Assembly: GCA_002292345.1 (NCBI GenBank)
Contig: DBBT01000108.1
Coordinates: 19,361-37,074, forward strand
Origin: Opitutia bacterium UBA977
GTDB lineage: Bacteria; Verrucomicrobiota; Verrucomicrobiia; Opitutales; Coraliomargaritaceae
Reading direction: 5' to 3'
Length of the DNA stretch: 17,714 nt
Shown here: one piece after another, positions 9,411 through 17,200 of the stretch
Numbering within the stretch: the first letter of the stretch is position 1
Layout of the letters: the number at the start of each line of letters is the position of its first letter
Translations under genes and position numbers: made by a program
The notes under the pieces: model-generated
What the model was told of the DNA's origin: nothing
The model's input: only the letters and a program-made list of their open reading frames with translations
Database searches by the model: none

Positions 9411-9480
9411 AGTAGTAAGCTTGTTAATTCTTCGCGATATTTGAAAATATCGGTAACGATTAGGTGCGCTAGGTTAAGTA
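9411..9480 (-). promoter_or_regulatory. Sulfatase-giant gene junction with perfect palindrome
   Basis: The 70 bp between the sulfatase stop and ATG 9410 hold CGATATTT-GA-AAATATCG at 9435-9452, a perfect 8-bp inverted repeat with a 2-nt centre. It has no T-run after it on the minus strand, so a classical intrinsic terminator is unlikely. An operator, or a processing or stability hairpin inside an operon, fits better. No purine-rich Shine-Dalgarno precedes ATG 9410 (AAGCTTACTACT-ATG). Confidence 0.45.
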
Positions 9481-12400
9481 TTACTCAGCCAATTCGATCT
9501 CGACACGGAAGAAGCCGGAGCTAGCGCCAGTTGGCACGCTATTGACCACTTCTTCAAAGTCATCATCGATCACCGCAGTCCCGGTTTCGGAAATGCCGTC
9601 CGTGCTCCAATCCGGAGTTGTCAGATCCGATGCGCCGACCACTTGGTAAGTGAGCTTGCGCGCAACTGCATCGCGGCGGCGCGGATAGCAGAACTCGCCC
9701 GAGGCTCCCGACATGTCCAGGACAGGCTGCGCCCCGACATTGCTTTTTTTGTTTGGATCGCCACCGATTCCATACTCATACAAGTTACTACGTCCGTCTC
9801 CATCCGGGTCGCCCTCCGGGGTCGTTGGATCCACTTGCGAAAGCGGGAACTCGTGCAGCGTCGCCCCGCCCTCAATGGAGAGGCGTATATTGGTAATCGA
9901 AACCGACTGTGTGGTCGTGCCACTGACATCCCGCGCAAAACCAAGCACGATGTAATCATAGTCCGTGACTGCGTCCGGAGCGGTGGTAAAGGTCGAGAGA
10001 TCAAAGGTATTGCTATATGCCTGCGCCCCAACCGAACCGGTCAATCCCGAAACTGCCGCATCCGATGCACTCCCCGCGCTTCCCGTAAACGTTCCGTCCG
10101 GGCGGCCCAGATTATAGACCTCCATCACTTCCGACGAAACTTCCACCCAAGCGTTGCCGCTACCGGCTCCGAGATTCATAATCTCAGGATTCTGAGAGGG
10201 GTCGAGATCGACACAGCCCCAGAGGTGCACAAAGAGTTTCTCGGCCGCATCGCCTGTCGTGTAGTCAAAGCTGAGCGTCAGCTGCGAACGGTCCGACTCC
10301 GGCAAATCGGTGACATCAATACAGATCGCAATCGGACGATTGCCCGTATTACTGGTTCCACTGATGACCCCGTCAGCAAGCGTCCAATTGGTCGACAACC
10401 ACTTATTGTAAAAGACGTTGTTCTTCTGCACCTGTCGTTCGCGCCCAACGGAATCCGCTCGGACATCTTCGGGGATTCGATCGAGCGCGTTCTCGGTCGC
10501 CCAAGCTCCAAAATAGTCGGTGCTGCCGTGTAGTGCAAAGACCAGATCGTTCCCTGCAGCTTCAGTCGCGGAAAACGGATAATCCACCACAGTGCCAGCC
10601 GCTTCGGAGATATGAATCAAATCACCTCCGGCATAGCCGCCTGCTCCGTTCGCACGCGCCCAATACGAGTTGTTACCCGTCCCCTGTCCTTTCCATCGGA
10701 GTTGGAAAGCATACGTGCCCGGCAGCAACACTGTGTCTTCAAAATCAACAGTATAATAGTTGCCCTCCAGACAGGAGACACCACGCATATCGATCTTCTC
10801 GTAAACTCGCGTGCGCAAGGCATCCGCACCGGGAGCACCGCTCGCATACTGACCGATCCAGAGATAATACTCACTCGCATCTGTAGCACCGATCGTAAAA
10901 TCAAGGTGCGCCTGTAAGCTTAAGGCAGCGAGGCGAACCGGATCCGTCACCGTGAATGTTTGCCCCATCAATTGCAAATTAGTGCCATCATCGCGAACGG
11001 CTGAAAACGCCCCCTCCCCCACGGAGTTACTAAAGAGAATGTCATTTGTTGGAAAGGTCGTCCCCGCATGCGCGAACGTTGCCGTTGTTTCAGGCAACCA
11101 TGTGCGCAAGGGCACCAACAAGGAAGAATAGCTCGAATGGCCGGTCAGATCGACCGAACTGTAGAAAAATAAGTTCTCATCAATGAGATTGAAGAGGTAG
11201 CTCTGCGCCCCTTCCGGGATTTCAATTTCGGCCCAGCCATCCTCATGGTTAAACGGCACAGGAATTTTAAACCACTCTTCGCCCCAGCCAGCGATCGGCT
11301 GATAACAATAGAGTAGATCCAGATATTTGACCTTGGCTTGGTTGGTATTCCAAGTGACCCAGGCCATGGTTTCGTCGTTGCCAGTGGAAAGAATTTTCGG
11401 GCTCTGATCCCCCAGAGGCAGGTCCAAGCGTTGCGGGTTCCAATAGAGCGGCCGGGCATCTACTTCTTCCATCCACGTGTCCAACTCGGCGCTCATCTCA
11501 GTGAGCACCTGCGGATGAGCTGCTTTGACATCGACCTGCTCGCCAATGTCCACGGCATCACCATTGAAGTCATAGAGCTGATACAACGAATACTTATCGG
11601 GCGAAGAGGTGTATTTTTTATACAGCTTCCACCCGTCCTTCAACATGGTGGTCGCATTGCGACCGCTATGCGGGAAATGCCAGAACATAGATGCACGCTC
11701 CGTGTTGGTAGCCGGATCCGTTACCTGAGCGGAATCGAGAGGGTCATTCAGTAGCAGCGGCGAAAGATCACTCGCATCCAATCCGGACGGGATGCTTGCG
11801 CCCGCCAGAGCAAGGAAGGTCGGATAGATATCCATGCCGTTGATGACGACATCACTGAGTGTATTAGAGGAAATCCCCGGCCCCATCGCGATAAACGGCA
11901 CGCGCACCCCACCCTCCTGGAGCCAGAGTTTACCTTTATCCAGCGGAAAATTATCCGTGCCATTATCGGCCCCTTCATAACCACCGTTATCCGAGGTGAG
12001 AATGATATAGGTATTCTCAATCAACTTATGGCCGGGCCAACGGGGATCATCCGTAGTCTCCAGGTAGTCGATCAACTTACTAATGTAATAGTCGAGACTT
12101 TCAACCATCGCCGCGTAATAGGGGTTGTTTTGGCCCTCGGCAAAGAACTCAGATCCGTTCAATGGATAGGAGTATCCCATCAGACCCGCGTATTTCTGAA
12201 GTAAGCTCTCGGTGCGCATCTGGATCGGGGTATGCACCAGCCATGTGGAATAGTAGCAGAAGAAAGGTTCTTCCCGACTGACCGCATCCGCGAAAAAGCC
12301 CAGGGTTTCCTCGGTGACAGGGTCCTTGGCGATCCCGTTGGCATCCAACTGGTAAGGATCCGAGGGGTCAGAAGTCGCAAAGCCTGTCGTGCGATCCGAC

Positions 12401-13542
12401 ATGCCGTTCTGCACCCCACGATCGTTATAAGCCACATCGAAGCCCTGATCCATCGGTTTCGGAAAGGTGTAATGCTGCCCCTCGGGCGACATATGCCATT
12501 TACCAAACGCACCCGTAAAATACCCAGCATCTCTAAGCGCTTCGGCAAGTGAGACTTCCTCATCCTTCAGACTATGGCGGTAATGCGGGGTGATACCATT
12601 CGTGTTGACACTACCCGCTTTCGGGCACTGACCGCCGCTCACCGAAGTGACATCCGTGCGCGCTGGATGCTTGCCCGTCATGATGGCCACTCGACTGGGT
12701 GCACAGACCGGCGTCGGCGAATACGCATTCGTAAACATAACACCCTCCGCAGCCAGTGCATCCATTTGGTTTGTCTCAAAGACATTCGTTCCGCCAAAGC
12801 CGTTCACCACATCCGTCTCCAGCTGGTCATACACCTTGATGTCCTGCCAGCCGAGATCGTCGGCAAGAATCAACAAGAGATTCGGCTGCGCTGGACGCGG
12901 CGCAGGCGGAGCAGTCACCGTACCACTCAGCACAATGTCATCGATGCGGTGGATGATGCCGGCATTATTCGTGTCGTCGCTCAAATAAATTCTGAATTCG
13001 GTCGCCGTGGTGATGTCCTGAAATTGTGCTGCGGTGAGATCGATATTCAAAGTCTGGTAAACCACGGTGCCGTCGTTGGTCGACGTATTTGCGGTTGAGA
13101 CGCTACCAAGCGAAGCTGCAGCAGTAAACCCGTCGATATCGGTGAGCACTGCTTGAGTGAGGATCTTACTCGTATACGATCCGCTATTGGTATAGCCCGC
13201 TCGAAGTGACAACGAGGTTAAGTCCAAGTCCACACCTGCACCAGGGGTCACCGTGAAACTCACGTAGTCATTGTCCGTGATGGCAGCGGCCAAATCATTG
13301 AGCCCCGTTACACTCGTTCTGATAAATGCATTACCGCCATCCGTGCTGGAACGCGCAACAGCAAAGCCGGAACCGGATCCAAGCGCGCTCACGGTTACAT
13401 TCGAACCCTCGGTCGTGGGGTTCAAGTCAATGTCAAAGGTGAAGCCTGCAATGGTCGTTGCGGATAAGCCTGTTGCTACCATCAATCCGATGGCTGCGTT
13501 GACCAGAAATTTGGCAGGGATAGATTTAAGTCGCGTAGTCAT
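9481..13542 (-). CDS. Secreted multidomain S1 (formylglycine) sulfatase, 1353 aa
   Basis: It should hydrolyse sulfate esters, probably on an extracellular polysaccharide. Signal peptide 1-28 (MTTRLKSIPAKF..., ends GLSATT); shared module 29-209; sulfatase domain about 218-700. Seen motifs: ILADDLGWQD with metal ligands D228 and D229; VCAPSRVAIMTGKHPAR with C280 as the residue converted to formylglycine (C-x-P-S-R); FGKWHM with K348 and H350; TSDNGG with D518 and N519. The catalytic set is complete, so activity is expected if a formylglycine-generating enzyme is present elsewhere. Further regions: beta-rich extension about 700-1030; beta module about 1035-1225, also found in the downstream giant protein; C-terminal domain about 1228-1353 with GDPDGDGRSNLYEYGIGGDP and end FFRVEIELAE. 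Ordinary S1 sulfatases are roughly 450-600 aa, so more than half of this protein is accessory. Promoter block 2 lies upstream. Substrate and subfamily cannot be read from the sequence. Confidence 0.93.
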   Translation of the reverse strand: MTTRLKSIPAKFLVNAAIGLMVATGLSATTIAGFTFDIDLNPTTEGSNVTVSALGSGSGFAVARSSTDGGNAFIRTSVTGLNDLAAAITDNDYVSFTVTPGAGVDLDLTSLSLRAGYTNSGSYTSKILTQAVLTDIDGFTAAASLGSVSTANTSTNDGTVVYQTLNIDLTAAQFQDITTATEFRIYLSDDTNNAGIIHRIDDIVLSGTVTAPPAPRPAQPNLLLILADDLGWQDIKVYDQLETDVVNGFGGTNVFETNQMDALAAEGVMFTNAYSPTPVCAPSRVAIMTGKHPARTDVTSVSGGQCPKAGSVNTNGITPHYRHSLKDEEVSLAEALRDAGYFTGAFGKWHMSPEGQHYTFPKPMDQGFDVAYNDRGVQNGMSDRTTGFATSDPSDPYQLDANGIAKDPVTEETLGFFADAVSREEPFFCYYSTWLVHTPIQMRTESLLQKYAGLMGYSYPLNGSEFFAEGQNNPYYAAMVESLDYYISKLIDYLETTDDPRWPGHKLIENTYIILTSDNGGYEGADNGTDNFPLDKGKLWLQEGGVRVPFIAMGPGISSNTLSDVVINGMDIYPTFLALAGASIPSGLDASDLSPLLLNDPLDSAQVTDPATNTERASMFWHFPHSGRNATTMLKDGWKLYKKYTSSPDKYSLYQLYDFNGDAVDIGEQVDVKAAHPQVLTEMSAELDTWMEEVDARPLYWNPQRLDLPLGDQSPKILSTGNDETMAWVTWNTNQAKVKYLDLLYCYQPIAGWGEEWFKIPVPFNHEDGWAEIEIPEGAQSYLFNLIDENLFFYSSVDLTGHSSYSSLLVPLRTWLPETTATFAHAGTTFPTNDILFSNSVGEGAFSAVRDDGTNLQLMGQTFTVTDPVRLAALSLQAHLDFTIGATDASEYYLWIGQYASGAPGADALRTRVYEKIDMRGVSCLEGNYYTVDFEDTVLLPGTYAFQLRWKGQGTGNNSYWARANGAGGYAGGDLIHISEAAGTVVDYPFSATEAAGNDLVFALHGSTDYFGAWATENALDRIPEDVRADSVGRERQVQKNNVFYNKWLSTNWTLADGVISGTSNTGNRPIAICIDVTDLPESDRSQLTLSFDYTTGDAAEKLFVHLWGCVDLDPSQNPEIMNLGAGSGNAWVEVSSEVMEVYNLGRPDGTFTGSAGSASDAAVSGLTGSVGAQAYSNTFDLSTFTTAPDAVTDYDYIVLGFARDVSGTTTQSVSITNIRLSIEGGATLHEFPLSQVDPTTPEGDPDGDGRSNLYEYGIGGDPNKKSNVGAQPVLDMSGASGEFCYPRRRDAVARKLTYQVVGASDLTTPDWSTDGISETGTAVIDDDFEEVVNSVPTGASSGFFRVEIELAE
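12916..13458 (-). repeat. Shared module, copy 3
   Basis: Residues 29-209 of the sulfatase, between the signal peptide and a short Pro/Ala linker (APPAPRPAQPN). Key blocks are TTIAGFTF, DNDYVSFTVTPGAG, LRAGYTNSGSYTSKILTQ, DIDGF, FRIYLSDDT and IHRIDDIVLSGTV. It occupies exactly the same residue range as copy 2. Confidence 0.85.
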
Positions 13543-13606
13543 AAATGCCCGAGTCGGGTTGAATTCTTGGGGTGGAGATCGGGAAGACTAGCAGACCCGA
13601 ATCAGA

Positions 13607-13648
13607 CAAGATACGTGTAATTGCGCATTAAAATTATCAAAATGCGTC
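13607..13648 (-). promoter_or_regulatory. Conserved promoter/operator block 2, upstream of the sulfatase
   Basis: Plus strand: TGCGCATT (13622-13629), 11 nt, AATGCGTC (13641-13648), and 8 nt on the other side AAGATA (13608-13613). On the coding strand the candidate -10 is TATCTT, 66 bp from ATG 13542. Arms, spacer length, arm-to-hexamer gap and distance to the start all match block 1, and the AT-rich spacer begins identically (AAAATTA). It probably drives the sulfatase-giant operon. Confidence 0.62.
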
Positions 13649-13663
13649 ACCCCGAGGCTCCCT

Positions 13664-14056
13664 CTAATCCTTCAGCAAGGTATAGGAGTCCAGCGTTTGA
13701 CCTTCGCTACTGAGTGTGGTGACATCCAGACGACGGCCATCGATATCCACCACCACCGATGCCAACTTTGACAAGCTCTCCACCATGAAAGGCAAATACG
13801 GTGCGCGGAAGCCAACGACCTTACCAAAACTGCCCTCCACCGTATGAATTGTGCCACGTCCTGTATGCGCTGCCTGCTGTTAGCTGCCGTCACCTTCCTG
13901 TCGTCCGTCTCCCTCATCCAGTGCGTGCAGTTCAGGATCATAGGTATCGCTTTTGCCGTAGTGGCCTTGCATCAGAATCGAGCGTTCATACGTATGACTG
14001 TGTCCACCAAAAGTCAGGTCGACACCCACCCTGCGTTTCAAGTAGTGGCAAAAAAA
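13664..14056 (-). pseudogene. Purple-acid-phosphatase-like metallophosphoesterase, C-terminal remnant
   Basis: The minus-strand frame reads CHYLKRRVGVDLTFGGHSH, TYERSILMQGHYGKSD..., then a TAA at 13882-13880 (context DGRQEGDGS-stop-QQAAHTGRG), and continues in the same frame as TIHTVEGSFGK...SYTLLKD to TAG at 13666-13664. VDL-GGHSHTYERS is the C-terminal metal-binding GHxHxYER motif of purple acid phosphatases. The N-terminal two thirds, with the other metal ligands, are absent, and TGA 14059-14057 closes the frame upstream. The fragment therefore cannot make an active enzyme. A promoter-like block lies just upstream at 14086-14108, as if an internal deletion had joined the promoter region to the 3' end. 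Confidence 0.8.
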
Positions 14057-14085
14057 TCAGTACATCCTAGCAGCATCCGCATAGC

Positions 14086-14108
14086 TAAGATATGCGCAAT
14101 GGCGCATT
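14086..14108 (-). promoter_or_regulatory. Conserved promoter-like block 3, upstream of the phosphatase remnant
   Basis: The coding strand carries AATGCGCC (14108-14101), 8 nt, TATCTT (14092-14087), the same half-site-to-hexamer gap as blocks 1 and 2, followed by AGCT as in block 1. The distal half-site 11 nt upstream is absent. Instead ATGCGC-AATG-GCGCAT (14092-14107, plus strand) forms a compact perfect inverted repeat. It points at the phosphatase remnant, so it may be a relic promoter. Confidence 0.5.
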
Positions 14109-14192
14109 TTTTAAACAATTAAGCTAATCGTGCTCTGCGACGAATCGCCCCGTCAGCTGAGATCCTTGCCGATTGGACGGCCTGGATGCTTG

Positions 14193-14220
14193 GTAAGTCA
14201 GGCTCCGCGAAGCTGCTTAC
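14193..14220 (-). terminator. Possible hairpin after the glycosidase gene
   Basis: Plus strand GTAAG(T)CA(G)GCT-CCGCGA-AGCTG-CTTAC can fold into about 10 base pairs with two bulged bases, about 22 nt past the stop codon at 14242. No T-run follows on the minus strand, so intrinsic termination is doubtful. Confidence 0.25.
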
Positions 14221-14241
14221 AAAGATGCGCTGCATATGGAA

Positions 14242-17200
14242 TTATGGATCGGTTGTCACATTCACGCGAACGAAGAGCTTACTGCCAAATGCTAGGCTAT
14301 TAGGTAGCCTGACGACGACTCGATCAATACCATCAGTATAGAAGTCTTCGGTGACTGCGATCGTGACACCATCGGTGTTGTGTACCGCAGGATTCCAACC
14401 CGACAAGTCGGAACCATACTCAACCACGATGCTTGTGCTAGGATCGCCATTGGACAGCTCGCTACGACGGAATTCGAGCTCTAGCCCACCCGCAGTATAG
14501 GTGCAAGTCGGTGCGACTGTAAGATCATCAGATGCATCGGTTGGATCGCTACCAAGCACATACTCAAGCCCGGTCTCCAGACTCCCCCCATCGAAGTCGA
14601 GCGTGGCATCACGATCACTCAGCCCGGAAACGCTGTCTGCCCATATTGTATAATCGCTCATCTCGTTCAGCTCGATCGCGTTGCCATTGACCACCAGTTC
14701 ATAGCCCGCGATTGGAGCAGCCAGAGCCGGAGTGCCCGAAATTGAGGATGCAGTGATCAGCGTGTAACTCGACAAGCTCGGTGTACCACTGATCTTAATC
14801 GTCGCATTCGGGTCGAGCGTCAGCGCGGAGGACGTTACCGGGCTTCCGAGCGTCAGTTCAAGGGATGCACCGCCATTCACCATAATGGCTGATGTGCTCA
14901 TGTCCGAGCGTAAATTCAGTGTCCCTGCGGCGACGGTCGTCGCACCGCTGTGGCTGCTTGGAATGCCGCTCAAATTATTGAGTGTCAGTGTGCCAGGGCC
15001 GGACTTGACCAATGCAAGTGCCCCGCTGAAACGACCCTGGTATTCTGTATCGCTTGACTGATTGATTGCCAGTGTACCGCTGCCCGCAATCTCGACATCG
15101 CCCCCCACGTTGAGTGATTGGGACGAAGTTGCGATCGAGCCGACTGTTTGGTCAAAGCTCTTCAAGTCGAGCCTTGAGAAAGAGTTAAGTGTTGTATTCC
15201 AGCCAAACTCGAGATTCGCACCTATCGGCAAAATATCGGTCGCACCCAACTCGACGATGGAACTGAAATAGAGCCTCATATCAGTCCAATCGTGTGACCC
15301 CGTGATCGGATTCAGAATGATTTTCCTGCCGGCAACATGTAGAGGATCGCCAAGATCGTAACCGTCGCCCGCAAATTTTAGAAGCCCCGTCGCGCTGATT
15401 GGATTAGTATCAATCACGAAGTCTCCAACTAGAGTCAAATCGCCGGAACTACTAATACCGCCACTGATCGTCATCGTGCCGGATTCAGTCTGAATACGTC
15501 CACCGCCCATAATCGGACCAGTCACAGTATTAGATCCGGCAGAGTTCCAGAGCGCAGGCGCCGTATTGCTCTCGCCGGAAATCGTGAGCGGCTCTGCAAG
15601 ACTGATGCCGCCTTCCATACGGAGCGAACCTCCTGAGACCAAGGTGTGACCCGCAACCTCACCGAGAGCGGCGTTGTCTCCGACTGTTAACGTCCCCCCG
15701 CTGACAGTCGTCACGCCGGTGTAGGCATTTGCACTCGCGAGCGTGAGATTACCGGTTCCGGACTTAGAGAGAGAAGCGCTACCGCTGATGGCATCCCCAG
15801 TGAAGCTATAGTCCACCGAGGCACTCACATAAACATTAGCGGGCGCGACCGAGCCGGAAATTGTTACCGTTCCTGCCCCGGTGTCGCCGAAGCTAACCTC
15901 ATCGCCGTCGTTGTAAGTGCCACCAGTCCAGCTAGTGGAGTCGGGATTCGTCCAAGTCGAATCAGAGCTACCATCCCAATCCAGCGATTCCTGAGTCGTC
16001 ACTGTTCCGTTCAACGCAACACTATCAAAGCGATGAATAATATTCTGATCGCCGGTGTCATCATACACATAAACCCTAAACTCGAGTGCTGTAGTGATGT
16101 TTTGAAACCTTTCATCGCTAAGATCGATGACCCAATACTGATAGTTCGCGCTGCCACCACTAACACTGGTATCTGAAGTCGAGATACTGGATACAAGGTC
16201 ACTTGAGGTAAACCCGTCAATACTGGTCAATAAATTTGCAGTGAGGATTTTATTAGTATAACCATTCGAATTCGTATACCCAGCATTCAGAACGAGGGCG
16301 CTAAGGTTCATCCTAGATCCAGCCTCGGGTGTCACAGTGAAGGACAGGTAATCATCCCCGGCAATCGCAGCACTGAGGGTATCGTCGGTTGCACTCGACC
16401 TGACGAACATGTTCTGACCACTCGGCGAGTGCCCTGCGAGCGAATCAATCCCGGCTCCGGCAGAAAAATTACTCGCAGTGACATTCGCAACTGAGCTTGT
16501 CGCAGACTCGCTTGTGTCAAAATGATATTCGGCGATGATTGTCGTGCTGGGAGGTGTAACGAGCCCAGCAGGATCTGGCGTCGTGCCTTGCGCATCGAAC
16601 TGTAAATAGCTCAAGCTGATGCACCAAGAGGCACCGTAGTTTGCCCAGCCCTCCAAATGGCGAAAAGCAGCCCCGGGTTGAAACGGATACATCTCACTGC
16701 CCGGCAGTGTGGCAATATTCCCCCGCACCGTTTCCAATCGCGCACAGGTGTCTTCCTTATATAATTTAGGCCAACCGCGTTCGATCTCAGGGAAACCCTG
16801 ATCCGGATGACTCGAAGCCGCCGCCAACATCGGGTTACGTCCAAAGACGTGATCGACCGAGGCGAAAGCGAGTTCTTCAAGGCGCGCTTTCAGAGCTTGA
16901 CCATCGACCACCCAGGAAGCTGCGGTATAAATCGCCGGCAGACTCAGCGAATTCCCCACCTCATTCATTCCAGGGATCGTCCACAGGTCGTTGCTAAACT
17001 TACGAAAGTCCCACAGGTTATCCGCACGAGCGACGGCGTTTTCGGCCCATGCGGTAATCTTTGCTTTCAACCCGGCGGGCGCCTGCTGCGGATATTTCTG
17101 TAGCAACCAGACCAGATTGGGAATCGTCCGGTGCTCGGTCAAACGGTGGCCCTTGTTCGTGCGCGGATCGTTCCAGTCCAGATTATTGATGATCCATTCG

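Larger units (their letters stand above)
14054..14241. other. Intergenic spacer downstream of the glycosidase gene
   Basis: It holds promoter-like block 3 (14086-14108), a bulged hairpin (14193-14220) and a 38-codon minus-strand frame, ATG 14235 to TAA 14119, that starts 7 bp after the glycosidase stop. That frame ends SADGAIRRRARLA and has no recognised relative. It may be chance or another gene fragment. Confidence 0.4.

Noticed and set aside
9643..10533. 296-codon plus-strand open frame
   Set aside because: It lies wholly inside the minus-strand sulfatase gene, has no recognisable domain, and mirrors its codon pattern; an antisense shadow.
12574..13098. 174-codon plus-strand open frame
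   Set aside because: It overlaps the sulfatase active-site and shared-module region, which is clearly coding on the minus strand; its basic, low-complexity translation looks like a shadow.
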